Below are positions 36,279 through 44,052 of a stretch of 44,052 bases of DNA, piece after piece. The notes under the pieces were generated by a model. That model searched no databases. It saw only the letters and a list, made by a program, of their open reading frames with translations, and was not told the origin of the DNA. Source of the stretch: an uncultured Acidimicrobiaceae bacterium (GTDB lineage Bacteria; Actinomycetota; Acidimicrobiia; Acidimicrobiales; RAAP-2); NCBI GenBank assembly GCA_903873395.1, contig CAIQOJ010000035.1:1-44052 (forward strand), written 5' to 3'. The translations under genes were made by a program, and so were the position numbers. Positions within the stretch are counted from its first letter, which is position 1; the number at the start of each line of letters is the position of its first letter.

Positions 36279-37772
36279 TCAGCCTTCGGGAGCAACCTCG
36301 GGGGCTGCCTCTGCGGCGACTTCCTCGACAACGGCAACCTCTTCGACGGCAACCTCTTCGGCCACTGCCGCTTCGACGGCTGCTTCGGCGGCTGGGGCTT
36401 CGGCGGCTGGGGCTTCGGCGGCTGGGGCTTCGGCGGAAGCCTCGCTCTCACCCGTGCCGTGTTCGGTCACATACTCAGCCCATGCCGCCTGTGCTTCGGT
36501 TTCGGGGGTGAAGTCCGTCTCGGCGTAGACCGGACCGACGTAGTTACCCTCTTCGTCATAGGCGTGCTCACCGAATGCCTCGCGGTACTCCTCGGAGACC
36601 TCGCCACCTTCAGCGGCCTGCTTAATCGACAAGCTGATGCGGCGGCGCTGGAGATCGATGTCGATGATCTTGACCCACAGCTCTTCGCCGGGGGTGACCA
36701 CCTGCTCGGGGAGGTCGACGTGGTGTCCGGCCATCTCGGAGATGTGGACGAGGCCCTCGATGCCGTCTCCGACCTGGACGAAGGAACCGAAGGGCACCAA
36801 CTTCGTGATCCGGCCATAGACAAGCTCGCCGACCTGATGGGAGTTGGCGAACTCCTGCCACGGATCGGTCTGGGTTGCCTTGAGCGACAGGCTGATGCGC
36901 TCCTTGGAGAGATCGACATCCAAGACCTCGACGTCGATCTCATCGCCCACGGCGACGACCGACGACGGATGGTCGACGTGCTTCCAAGATAGCTCGGACA
37001 CGTGGACGAGGCCGTCCATGCCACCGAGGTCCACGAACGCACCGAAGTTGACGACCGACGAGACCACGCCACGACGCCGTTCGCCCGGCTTGAGGTTGGC
37101 CAGGAAGTCGCCTCGCTGCTCCTTCTGCGTCTCTTCGAGCCATGCCCGGCGAGAGAGGACCACGTTGTTCCGGTTGCGGTCGAGCTCGATGATCTTGGCC
37201 TCGATGGTCCGACCGACATAGGGCTGGAGCTCGCGCACCCGGCGCAGCTCGACCAGCGAGGCAGGAAGGAAGCCGCGCAGGCCGATGTCAACGATGAGAC
37301 CGCCCTTGACGACCTCGATGACCGGGCCGCTGACGACCTCGTTGGCCTCTTTGAGCTTCTCGATCGTGCCCCAGGCCCGCTCGTACTGCGCCCGCTTCTT
37401 GGACAGGATCAGGCGACCCTCTTTGTCCTCCTTCTGAAGGACAAGGGCCTCGACGCTGTCACCCAAGGCGACGATCTCGCCGGGATCCACATCGTTGCGG
37501 ATGGAGAGCTCGCGGACCGGGATGACGCCTTCGGATTTGAAGCCAATGTCGAGCAGTACCTCGTCGCGGTCGATCTTCACCACGGTGCCCTCGACTAGGT
37601 CGCCATCTTCGAACTCGACGATGGTTCCAGCCATTGCGTCCTCGAGGGAGGCGACATCAAGGTCGTCCTCCACGATGCGACGGGGGATGTAGACGCCGTT
37701 CTCGTCAAAGGTGCCCATGGCTTCGGGCGACAGCAGATCGGCGCCCTGGGGCACGACGTGGGTATCGGACAT
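36279..37772 (-). CDS. rpsA: 30S ribosomal protein S1
   Basis: A 497-residue RNA-binding protein that helps mRNA onto the 30S subunit. Four S1 OB-fold domains are visible: roughly 55-125 (GDLVEGTVVKIDRDEVLLDI), 140-205 (VVKGGLIVDIGLRGFLPASL), 225-295 (VVSSVVNFGAFVDLGGMDGL) and 310-380 (RITKLVPFGSFVQVGDGIEG). The C-terminus is a long acidic Ala/Glu/Pro tail containing tandem repeats. The ATG at 37772 gives the usual actinobacterial beginning. The Shine-Dalgarno match is poor and a longer frame to 37826 is less likely. It has its own candidate promoter between polA and rpsA. Confidence 0.97.
   Translation of the reverse strand: MSDTHVVPQGADLLSPEAMGTFDENGVYIPRRIVEDDLDVASLEDAMAGTIVEFEDGDLVEGTVVKIDRDEVLLDIGFKSEGVIPVRELSIRNDVDPGEIVALGDSVEALVLQKEDKEGRLILSKKRAQYERAWGTIEKLKEANEVVSGPVIEVVKGGLIVDIGLRGFLPASLVELRRVRELQPYVGRTIEAKIIELDRNRNNVVLSRRAWLEETQKEQRGDFLANLKPGERRRGVVSSVVNFGAFVDLGGMDGLVHVSELSWKHVDHPSSVVAVGDEIDVEVLDVDLSKERISLSLKATQTDPWQEFANSHQVGELVYGRITKLVPFGSFVQVGDGIEGLVHISEMAGHHVDLPEQVVTPGEELWVKIIDIDLQRRRISLSIKQAAEGGEVSEEYREAFGEHAYDEEGNYVGPVYAETDFTPETEAQAAWAEYVTEHGTGESEASAEAPAAEAPAAEAPAAEAAVEAAVAEEVAVEEVAVVEEVAAEAAPEVAPEG
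36382..36436 (-). repeat. 15-bp tandem repeat in the rpsA tail
   Basis: The unit GCTTCGGCGGCTGGG (plus strand) occurs three times perfectly, with a partial fourth copy. In frame it encodes a five-residue PAAEA repeat in the S1 tail. In-frame slippage here would change tail length without disrupting the gene. Confidence 0.85.
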
Positions 37773-37871
37773 GAGGTAGGTAGCTCGCTTTCCGGACGGA
37801 TGTCGGCCCGTCTGCGGAACTTCCACGTGGACGGGCAGTGAATCAGGCCACAGTGTGGTGACCGACCGACA

Positions 37872-37901
37872 ATCTTACCGCACTCACCCGCTCTCGCTCA
37901 C
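37872..37901 (-). promoter_or_regulatory. Candidate rpsA promoter
   Basis: On the minus strand GTGAGC (37896-37901), an 18-base spacer and TAAGAT (37872-37877) resemble -35 and -10 elements in the 147-bp gap between polA and rpsA. This predicts a leader of about 90 bases that contains the palindromes CCACAGTGTGG and CCACGTGG. Confidence 0.45.
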
Positions 37902-37919
37902 CGGCGGAGCAGCGGGTGG

Positions 37920-40769
37920 TCAGGCGCCTTTGGCCTCGGCCCAGGAGCTGCCCCACGCCATGGACACCACGAGTGGGACCTGCAGTTCCACGGCGCCCGT
38001 CAACGCCGACTGGGTGAGTTCAGCCATGGCATCCTCTTCGTCTGGATCGACGTCGAGGATGACTTCGTCGTGGACTTGGAGGACCAGATCGGATCGGTAG
38101 CCTCCGAGTGCGAGTTGCTCGTCGAGCCGCAGTAAGGCCATCTTGAACAGGTCTGCGGCCAGGCCCTGGATGCCGGCGTTCATCGCCTGGCGCTCAGCCG
38201 CTTGGCGCACCTGGAACACCGGGGACTCGAGGTCAGGCAGAGGCCGTCGTCGGCCGAACGCCGTCACGGTGTAGCCCTGAGCGTGGGCTTGGGCCACGGC
38301 GTGGTCCATATACGAGCGGACCGAGGGGAACCCGTCGAAGAACGCCGCCAGGATTCCTTGAGCCTCATCGACGGGCACATTGAGGCGCTGGGCCAGGCCG
38401 AACGCCTCCATGCCGTAGGCGAGGCCATAGGAGACCATTTTCGCCGTACTGCGCTGCTCGTGGGACACGTCCTCAGGCGCCACTCCGAACACGCGACCGG
38501 CAACAGTCCGATGGATATCTTCCCCGGAGGCGAACGCGGCCAGCATGCCGGGGTCACCCGAGAGATGAGCAATGGCCCGCAATTCGACCTGGTCGTAGTC
38601 GGCCACCAGGAGTCGTCGCCCGGCCGATGGCACGAAGGCCTCGCGGAATCGACGCCCTTCGTCCGTGCGAACGGGAATGTTGTGGAGATTGGGACGATCC
38701 GACGACAGTCGCCCGGTCCGGGCCACCGTTTGACGGAACGTGGCATGGATGCGACCGTCGGGAGCGATCTCGGCTATGAGACTGGTGCCATAGGTCGACC
38801 GCAGCTTCTCCACCTCGCGGTAGCGCAGAAGTGTCTCGATGATGGGGTGCTCGCCTCGCAACTGTTCGAGGGTGCGGGCATCGGTGGAGTACCCCGTCTT
38901 GGTCTTGCGGATCGGAGTCAGGCCGAGGTCCTCGTAGAGCACCACCTGGAGGTCCTTGACCGAGTTGACGTTGAAGGGTCGTCCAGCCAACTCGTGCAAC
39001 TCGGTCCGCAGGCGGTCACATGCACCGGCCAACTCGCTGGCCAAACTCTCGAGCACGGACCGATCAACGGGAACGCCGGTCACCTCCATGCGGGCCAAGA
39101 CGCGCACCAACGGTCGCTCGACATCTTCGTAGAGGCCTGCTTCGTCGATGGCCGACAACGCTTCGTGCATGGGGGCTCGCAGCCGAGCCAGGCAACGCGC
39201 GTGACCGATGAGCACCATGTCACCTGAGCTCAGGTCACTGGCACCCTCAGCCTCGTCTGACTCGCTCAGATCGAAACTGCCCTGACCAGCAGCCGCGGTG
39301 CCGTCGGACAACTCGACACCGAGGAATCTGGCGGCCAGGTCAGCGAGGCGATAGGTATCGACCGACGGATCCAGCAGATACGCGGCCACCGCAGTATCGA
39401 CCGTCAAGCCGACCACGTCGACCCCTAGCGGGAGCAAGGTCCGCATCAACTCCTTGGCGTCGTGGGCCACCACGCCAACTCCGCCGTCCCCAACGAGGCT
39501 GGCCAAGCCAGTGAGAACTGCTGCGTCGCTCAACACGCCGGCGGATCCACCAGCGAGGAGCACCGTGGTCGACGTCGCATCAGCGCCTGGCTCATCAGCG
39601 ATGGCCAACGCCTCCAACGTCGAACGACCAGGGTCACCGGCCCACCGGGCCGCAACGGCCACCACGCCAGTGCCCGATCGGGCCTGAGTCGCCACTGTCT
39701 CGAGGGCTGCAGCAGCATCCTTGGCTGTGGCTGGCACGATCCAGGTCGGATCCTCGAGCCAGTCAGGAACACCAGCGCCTGGGGTAGCGCCACCGAGCCC
39801 TTCGCCTCCACCCGATGCGCCCCCGTCCAAGCCGACGTTGCCGCCTGCAGGGATGCCGAAGAGTCCGTCGTCCATGGCCGAAGCGAAGCGGTTCCAGGCA
39901 TTGGCCATCTCCAAAGAGGCAAACGTCTGCGCAACCACGTCGCGATGCCAACCTCCGAGATCGAGCTGGTCGACATGCACATCAAGTTGGACATCCCGCA
40001 CCAGCGGAATGACCTCGGCGTTGCGCAACACCCGTGCTTCTGACGCCGCCAAGTTGTCTCTCAACTTTGGGGAGAGCGCATCGAGGTGGGCATAGATGCC
40101 TTCGAGGTTGCCGTACTCGTTGACCAGTTTGGCTGCCGTCTTCTCCCCCACCCCCGGAACGCCTTCGAGGTTGTCGGACTTGTCCCCTCGCAGGGAAGCC
40201 AGCAGGGGATAGTGCTCGGGCCGCACTCCCGTGCGCTCTTCGATGCCCGCTTCGTCATAGAGCGCGTACTGGCTCACGCCCCTCTGGTTGTAGAGGACCC
40301 GGACATGTGGGTCTTCGACCAGTTGGAACGCATCACGGTCCCCGGTCACCACAATGACGTCTTGGCCCCGATCGCGTGCTTCGGTAGCCAAGGTGGCCAA
40401 CACGTCATCGGCCTCATACCCTTCGGCCGACACGACAGGAATGGCAAGGGATTCGAGCAGGCCACGGATCAACTCGAACTGGTGCGGCAGATTCTCCGGC
40501 GTCTCGGCCCGACCACCCTTGTAGTCGTCGAAGATCTCATCCCGGAAGGTAGGGCCCGGGAGGTCGAAGGCCACCGCCACGCCAGACGGTCGATGGTCTC
40601 GACACAGGTTCAACACCATCGAGGCGACACCGTGGACTGCGTTGGTCACCACACCTGAACTCGTAGCCAGTTCCTCCGGTAGGGCATGAAAGGCTCGAAA
40701 GGCCAGCGACATGCCGTCCAACAGAAGAAGTGGGCCCGCAGAGGCCTGTCCGGCGCCGGAAGCAGCCAT
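37920..40769 (-). CDS. polA: DNA polymerase I with inactive proofreading domain
   Basis: A 949-residue repair and Okazaki-processing polymerase. The 5' nuclease domain spans about residues 13-300 (LLLLDGMSLAFRAFHALP, YEADDVLATLA, VVTGDRDAFQLV). The central exonuclease-like domain (about 345-535) lacks the metal-binding D-x-E of motif I (GVVAVAARWAG instead) and the Y-x3-D of motif III, so proofreading is probably absent, as in mycobacterial PolA. The polymerase domain shows motif A (LLVADYDQVELRAIAHLSGD), motif B (RSTAKMVSYGLAYGMEAFGL) and motif C (LQVHDEVILDV). Its start lies 16 bp after pdtaR, so the two are probably co-transcribed; rpsA follows. Confidence 0.97.
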   Translation of the reverse strand: MAASGAGQASAGPLLLLDGMSLAFRAFHALPEELATSSGVVTNAVHGVASMVLNLCRDHRPSGVAVAFDLPGPTFRDEIFDDYKGGRAETPENLPHQFELIRGLLESLAIPVVSAEGYEADDVLATLATEARDRGQDVIVVTGDRDAFQLVEDPHVRVLYNQRGVSQYALYDEAGIEERTGVRPEHYPLLASLRGDKSDNLEGVPGVGEKTAAKLVNEYGNLEGIYAHLDALSPKLRDNLAASEARVLRNAEVIPLVRDVQLDVHVDQLDLGGWHRDVVAQTFASLEMANAWNRFASAMDDGLFGIPAGGNVGLDGGASGGGEGLGGATPGAGVPDWLEDPTWIVPATAKDAAAALETVATQARSGTGVVAVAARWAGDPGRSTLEALAIADEPGADATSTTVLLAGGSAGVLSDAAVLTGLASLVGDGGVGVVAHDAKELMRTLLPLGVDVVGLTVDTAVAAYLLDPSVDTYRLADLAARFLGVELSDGTAAAGQGSFDLSESDEAEGASDLSSGDMVLIGHARCLARLRAPMHEALSAIDEAGLYEDVERPLVRVLARMEVTGVPVDRSVLESLASELAGACDRLRTELHELAGRPFNVNSVKDLQVVLYEDLGLTPIRKTKTGYSTDARTLEQLRGEHPIIETLLRYREVEKLRSTYGTSLIAEIAPDGRIHATFRQTVARTGRLSSDRPNLHNIPVRTDEGRRFREAFVPSAGRRLLVADYDQVELRAIAHLSGDPGMLAAFASGEDIHRTVAGRVFGVAPEDVSHEQRSTAKMVSYGLAYGMEAFGLAQRLNVPVDEAQGILAAFFDGFPSVRSYMDHAVAQAHAQGYTVTAFGRRRPLPDLESPVFQVRQAAERQAMNAGIQGLAADLFKMALLRLDEQLALGGYRSDLVLQVHDEVILDVDPDEEDAMAELTQSALTGAVELQVPLVVSMAWGSSWAEAKGA

Positions 40770-40785
40770 GCCCAGGCCTGGCGCC

Positions 40786-41400
40786 CTAAGGCGTCAGCAC
40801 GCCTTCCGTCACCTGACGGGCGATATCGGCCATGCGCGCCCGGGTCGTCATCGCCGTTGTCCGGATGAACTCGAACGCTTCGGGCTCGGTGAGTCCTGAC
40901 CGCTCCATGAGGACGTTCTTTGCCCCGTCAACCAACCGGCGGGTCTCGAGTTTGTCCTCAGCAGCGCCAGCCTGTGCGATGGCACCGTCAGAGACGGCCT
41001 TGCGGGACTCGTCGTCGATGGCCCACTCCTGCTCGCAACGAGCCATGGCCTGTTCGATGGCCGGGATGAGCTCAATCCGCTGAAAGGGCTTCACTAGGTA
41101 CGCAGCCACGCCCGCTTCTCGAGCCTCGTCGATGAGCGTGCGCTGGCTGAATGCCGTCAGGATGAGGACGGCCACCTTGGACCCGAGGTCCCGGATGTCT
41201 CGTGCGGCCTGCAGGCCATCGGCTCCGGGCATCTTGATGTCAAGGATGGCCAGATCGGGCTGATGGGTTCGGACCAGTTCGACTGCTTCGTCGCCCCGCC
41301 CGGTCTCACCAACGACGTCGTAACCCTCGTCGATGAGAATCTCTTTCAGGTCGAGGCGGATGATGGCCTCATCCTCTGCGATGACCACTCGTCTGGTCAT
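40786..41400 (-). CDS. pdtaR: ANTAR-domain response regulator (PdtaR-like)
   Basis: A 204-residue response regulator. The receiver domain (residues 3-120) has the acidic pair in VVIAEDEAIIRLDL, the phospho-acceptor Asp in LAILDIKMPGADGLQ and the conserved Lys in YLVKPF. The C-terminal ANTAR domain (about 145-200: RRLVDGAKNVLMERSGLTEP and FIRTTAMTTRARM) binds hairpin RNAs and relieves transcription termination. It matches Rv1626/PdtaR in sequence and in its place before polA. The partner kinase PdtaS is not in the window. AAGGAG lies 10 bases before the ATG, and a likely promoter lies about 80 bases upstream. Confidence 0.93.
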   Translation of the reverse strand: MTRRVVIAEDEAIIRLDLKEILIDEGYDVVGETGRGDEAVELVRTHQPDLAILDIKMPGADGLQAARDIRDLGSKVAVLILTAFSQRTLIDEAREAGVAAYLVKPFQRIELIPAIEQAMARCEQEWAIDDESRKAVSDGAIAQAGAAEDKLETRRLVDGAKNVLMERSGLTEPEAFEFIRTTAMTTRARMADIARQVTEGVLTP

Positions 41401-41476
41401 GGTGTCCGTGCTCCTTGGCGCCTATCCCGGACGTACCGGGTCGAATGTTGAGAGATCGTGTGCATCAGATGACAGT

Positions 41477-41504
41477 TCTATAGAAGTGATCGGTCTAACG
41501 ACAA
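41477..41504 (-). promoter_or_regulatory. Candidate promoter for pdtaR-polA
   Basis: On the minus strand TTGTCG (41499-41504) and TATAGA (41477-41482) are separated by 16 bases, the best sigma-70-like pair in the window. A small hairpin (CCCGG/CCGGG around 41426-41440) lies in the predicted leader before the pdtaR ATG at 41400. Confidence 0.5.
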
Positions 41505-41564
41505 TTCGCTGCCCACCGTGCTGGCCCACAGTCTGCCTGACGTGGGGCACCTGTCGCGCCAGGT

Positions 41565-41858
41565 TCAGCCCGGACCGACGACGAGTCGCTCCAAGAGGTC
41601 GTCCTGGCGCTTCTCCAACTCGGAAATCTGATCAATGACACCCTGGCGGGTCCGCTGCAGTGCGGTGGCGTGGCGCTGCGCTTCGTCGTGCTCACGCACT
41701 GCACCCGGGGTTTCCGCCACCAGGGCCCGCAGTCGGGCGTCATCAACGGTTTCGGTGACGAAGGCCAACTGCTCGTCCAAGACGGCCAACTCGTCCCGAG
41801 CGCGAACCAACCGCTGCCGGGCATCGTTGAGGCGCCGCTCGATGGTTGTCCTAAGCAT
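41565..41858 (-). CDS. Small coiled-coil protein of unknown function
   Basis: A 97-residue, highly charged, Arg/Glu/Leu-rich protein with no signal peptide or membrane helix. Heptad-like spacing runs through most of it, in two halves joined near RALVAETPGAVREHDEAQR, suggesting a helical hairpin. No catalytic motif is visible. It starts with ATG 41858, about 50 bp after menC, and ends 60 bp before the pdtaR promoter, so it is likely the second gene of a menC transcript. I recall similar short proteins in related actinobacteria but know no function. The even helical pattern and absence of a competing frame support a real gene. Confidence 0.7.
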   Translation of the reverse strand: MLRTTIERRLNDARQRLVRARDELAVLDEQLAFVTETVDDARLRALVAETPGAVREHDEAQRHATALQRTRQGVIDQISELEKRQDDLLERLVVGPG

Positions 41859-41909
41859 GGACGCCCAACTCTAGGCCCAACCCCGTCACGTGGACGCCAT
41901 CGTGTCGCA

Positions 41910-43217
41910 TCACCTCACCACGGGCACGCGGACCTGCGACTGGATCGTGCGATCGATGATTGCACCGTCGGGCATCGGACCGACTCCATCGCCCTGGTGG
42001 ACCTGCACCTCGAAGGTTCCGCCCTCGCTCTTTCTCGTTGCGAGGGCTTCCCCGGCGAGGTCCTCCACCAGGTAGTTGGCTGCAGGGGCCAGATCTCCTG
42101 GGCGCGGCCTGCTGGAGAGGGCAGACAGGGCCGTGGTGGCGGCCCGGGCAAATCCCGATTCGAACATGCCCCCCATCCACCACTCGACGCCTTGACTCTC
42201 GCACCACGCAATGACCTCGAGTGCAGGGCCAATGCCGCCGAGCCTGGCTGGTTTCACACACACCACTGAGCACGCCCCGGCCTCGACAGCGGTGACAACG
42301 TCGTCCAGGGAGCCGATGCCCTCGTCGAGGCAGATCGGCGTCCTGATGATGGAAGCCAACCTTGCGCTGGACTCGAGGTCCCACGGAGCGAACGGTTGTT
42401 CCACGCACAACAGGTCAAATCGATCGAAGGAGGCGAGATGCCCGACGGCTGACGGTGCATAGGCCCCGTTTCCATCGACTTGGAAAGCCGGCAGCGGCTC
42501 GCCTGGGCGGTTCGCCACTCGTTGCGCCGCCCATTGCCTCAGCACGTCCAAGGGCTCGATATCCGAGCCCGGTCCGATCTTGACCTTGACTCGACAGAAC
42601 CCCAGGTCAGCGAGGCTGTCCACGGCATGCATCAGCTCCTCGGCGGCGGGTTGGGTCCCGACGACCGCACCTGGTGCCACCCACTCGCCCCCCACGCCGA
42701 GAAGTTCGGCCAGGCCCATCCCCAACGCGCGCAGGTGCGCATCGCCAACTGCCATCTCAAGGGCAGCCCAGGCCAGTGGGCCGGCTCCGAGGTGTACTGA
42801 CGTTCCAGCGTCGTGCCACAGAACACCGGTGCCCAACGCTTTGATCACGTCCAACTTCTTGATGCCAGGTAGTTGCCCCCCGGACGAAGCGGCATGAGCC
42901 ACCAAGGAGGGAATGAGCAGTTCGGAGAGCTGGGCTTGCACGGAATCAGCGTCTTCAGCGTCGTAGGTGGTGTCGGCTAGGGCCGCGCTCTCCCCCCAGC
43001 CGATGACCGATTCGCCGTTGGGGCTCAGGCACTCGAGTCGGACCAGCACGATCGGGCGTTCACGGTGGACTCCGATGGCAGTGCGCACGGGTGACCGCAG
43101 TTCCAGGCCAACGAGGAGGACCTCAGCGGCCACAAGGCGCAGATCGCTGGCGTCCCCAAGGTTGCGCCACGCCGCGAGTCCTTCGTGGGCGGCGCTGTGG
43201 CTGGCAGGGAGCGTCAC
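41910..43217 (-). CDS. menC: o-Succinylbenzoate synthase-like enolase-superfamily enzyme
   Basis: A 435-residue TIM-barrel protein of the muconate-lactonizing subgroup. The catalytic residues are visible in order: the K-x-K pair in CRVKVKIGPG, metal ligands in FQVDGNGAYAP, LCVEQPFAPWD and ICLDEGIGS, and the second lysine in VVCVKPARLGGIG. GGMFESGFARAATTALSAL completes the site. The best match is o-succinylbenzoate synthase of menaquinone synthesis, though N-succinylamino acid racemase activity occurs in the same branch. The start GTG 43217 has AGGG 8 bases upstream; a longer frame runs antisense through tRNA-Leu and is rejected. It is divergent from that tRNA, and no other men gene is nearby. 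Confidence 0.8.
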   Translation of the reverse strand: MTLPASHSAAHEGLAAWRNLGDASDLRLVAAEVLLVGLELRSPVRTAIGVHRERPIVLVRLECLSPNGESVIGWGESAALADTTYDAEDADSVQAQLSELLIPSLVAHAASSGGQLPGIKKLDVIKALGTGVLWHDAGTSVHLGAGPLAWAALEMAVGDAHLRALGMGLAELLGVGGEWVAPGAVVGTQPAAEELMHAVDSLADLGFCRVKVKIGPGSDIEPLDVLRQWAAQRVANRPGEPLPAFQVDGNGAYAPSAVGHLASFDRFDLLCVEQPFAPWDLESSARLASIIRTPICLDEGIGSLDDVVTAVEAGACSVVCVKPARLGGIGPALEVIAWCESQGVEWWMGGMFESGFARAATTALSALSSRPRPGDLAPAANYLVEDLAGEALATRKSEGGTFEVQVHQGDGVGPMPDGAIIDRTIQSQVRVPVVR

Positions 43218-43225
43218 GTCGGTTG

Positions 43226-43229
43226 CCCT
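43226..43229 (-). promoter_or_regulatory. Ribosome binding site deciding the menC start
   Basis: AGGG on the minus strand is 8 bases before GTG 43217. It supports this start over a frame that continues across the tRNA gene. Confidence 0.45.
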
Positions 43230-43289
43230 GGGTTCAGCATGGACCTCACCGCCACCCCCGTGGGCCGGGATAGGCTGCGTCCGCTTCCA

Positions 43290-43375
43290 GCCCGGGTGGC
43301 GGAATGGCAGACGCGGTGGATTCAAAATCCACTGTCCGAGAGGGCGTGCGGGTTCGAGTCCCGCCCCGGGCACCA
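43290..43375 (+). tRNA. tRNA-Leu (anticodon CAA), CCA encoded
   Basis: The acceptor stem GCCCGGG/CCCGGGC, a long variable arm and the T-loop GGTTCGAGTCC define a class II leucine tRNA. The anticodon stem GTGGA/TCCAC holds TTCAAAA, giving CAA. The discriminator A at 43372 is followed by an encoded CCA (43373-43375). TAGGCT at 43271-43276 is a possible -10 element placing initiation just before the tRNA. Confidence 0.97.
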
Positions 43376-43701
43376 AACAGGGCAGTTCCAGTGATGCAAT
43401 ATCCAGCGTTCCGACCCGAGGGCTGTCGACTACGCAGCCCGCCACCACGGCGCATCTCTGCTTCGTGATTCCTACGACAGCAGCGGTCCCCGATCGGGTC
43501 CTGGCCCTGGGTGCGATCCACTCTTCGACCCTACCGGCACCGTCGTGCCGCGCAGCGAACCACCAGACCGCAGTCTCGGTCGTGCCACACTGGGCGCATC
43601 ACCCAGCCGTGGTGTGTGTCGAGGCACCGAGGTGTCTCCGGCACAATCGTGCAGTCGTTCGGCCGCTGATCACACCGGTCGTAACCGAGAGGAGCCCCCA
43701 G
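43376..43701. other. Non-coding gap between tRNA-Leu and fabD
   Basis: This 326-bp stretch has no reading frame with family-like composition and no clear terminator after the tRNA. It presumably carries the fabD promoter, but I could not identify a convincing -35/-10 pair. Confidence 0.5.
43689..43694 (+). promoter_or_regulatory. Ribosome binding site of fabD
   Basis: GAGGAG lies 7 bases before the GTG at 43702 and fixes this non-ATG start. Confidence 0.7.
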
Positions 43702-44052
43702 GTGCTGGCGTTCACCTTTCCTGGACAAGGATCGCAGCGTTCTGGAATGGGGCTTCCCTGGACCGAGCATCCCTCCTGGGAGATCGTCGGCGAAGCTTCC
43801 GACGTTGCCAGCCGTGATCTCGCCGCACTGCTTCTCGATGCCCCCATGGAGGAGCTCACCCGAACGGCCAACGCGCAACTGGCCACGTTCACGCTCAGCC
43901 TGGTCGTCCTCGACGCCGTCGAGCGCGTCGGCCTGATGCCGGCGGTGTGCGCAGGCCACAGCCTCGGTGAGTACACGGCTCTGGTCGCCTCAGGGGCTCT
44001 GTCGCTGGCCGAAGGAACCTCGCTGGTCCTCGAACGCGGGGCGGCCATGCAG
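43702..44052 (+). CDS. fabD: Malonyl-CoA:ACP transacylase, N-terminal part
   Basis: The first 117 residues of FabD are present; the gene runs off the right edge. The protein begins LAFTFPGQGSQRSGMGLPW, the family start including the oxyanion-region glutamine. It reaches the nucleophile elbow AGHSLGEYTALVASGALSL, in which the serine accepts the malonyl group. FabD loads malonate onto acyl carrier protein for type II fatty acid synthesis. The start is GTG with GAGGAG 7 bases upstream. The gene probably opens a fatty-acid synthesis operon to the right, which cannot be seen. Confidence 0.93.
   Translation, partial: MLAFTFPGQGSQRSGMGLPWTEHPSWEIVGEASDVASRDLAALLLDAPMEELTRTANAQLATFTLSLVVLDAVERVGLMPAVCAGHSLGEYTALVASGALSLAEGTSLVLERGAAMQ

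Noticed and set aside
43218-43448. N-terminal extension of menC to 43448.
   Set aside because: It would be coded antisense through the whole tRNA-Leu(CAA) gene and has no enolase-family similarity.
1-44052. CRISPR arrays, insertion sequences, rRNA genes and replication origins.
   Set aside because: No regularly spaced repeats, transposase genes with flanking inverted repeats, rRNA segments or DnaA-box clusters were seen.

Overview
The window is high-GC chromosomal DNA from an actinobacterium. The evidence is an ANTAR-output response regulator of the PdtaR type, an AftD-type (DUF3367) arabinofuranosyltransferase-like protein, a DNA polymerase I whose proofreading motifs are lost, frequent GTG starts and ATGA/GTGA start-stop overlaps. 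I infer a lineage outside the mycolic-acid bacteria, possibly Acidimicrobiia, but no rRNA is present to settle this.

Layout. (1) 1-484: a relic of a site-specific recombinase gene whose 3' end runs into tRNA-Leu(GAG). (2) 577-9499, minus strand: a core block read uvrC-rapZ-yvcK, then gap-pgk-tpiA-secG and a membrane-anchored solute-binding protein. Most genes overlap or nearly touch. The sporulation/division regulator gene whiA, normally between yvcK and gap in actinobacteria, is absent there. (3) 9795-10907, plus strand: a solitary nadA behind a leader with potential long-range RNA pairing. (4) 11043-17814, minus strand: a methyltransferase, coaE, uvrB and uvrA; UvrA carries an unusual lysine/alanine-rich tail. 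(5) 17889-30106: a cell-envelope glycan region with a 1506-residue AftD-like enzyme on the plus strand and, on the minus strand, two GT-C membrane glycosyltransferases, a UDP-galactopyranose-mutase-like FAD oxidoreductase, a Wzx-like flippase and a GT4 glycosyltransferase. (6) 30373-36199, plus strand: a complete five-gene Opp/Dpp peptide ABC importer with a Tat-exported lipoprotein receptor. (7) 36279-43217, minus strand: menC, a small coiled-coil protein, pdtaR, polA and rpsA. (8) 43290-44052: tRNA-Leu(CAA) and the start of fabD, which runs off the right edge.

How it fits together. Regions 2, 4 and 7 correspond to two conserved actinobacterial neighbourhoods that lie apart in Mycobacterium tuberculosis (uvrC-rapZ-yvcK-whiA-gap-pgk-tpi-secG, and pdtaR-polA-rpsA-coaE-uvrB-uvrA) but are brought together here. 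The envelope-glycan and peptide-import blocks sit between coaE and rpsA, genes that are usually neighbours. The glycan block has the parts expected for building and exporting a lipid-linked glycan: a cytoplasmic GT, a flippase, GT-C enzymes acting outside the membrane and an AftD-like enzyme with carbohydrate-binding modules. It is the best candidate for an undescribed system here, although each component family is known.
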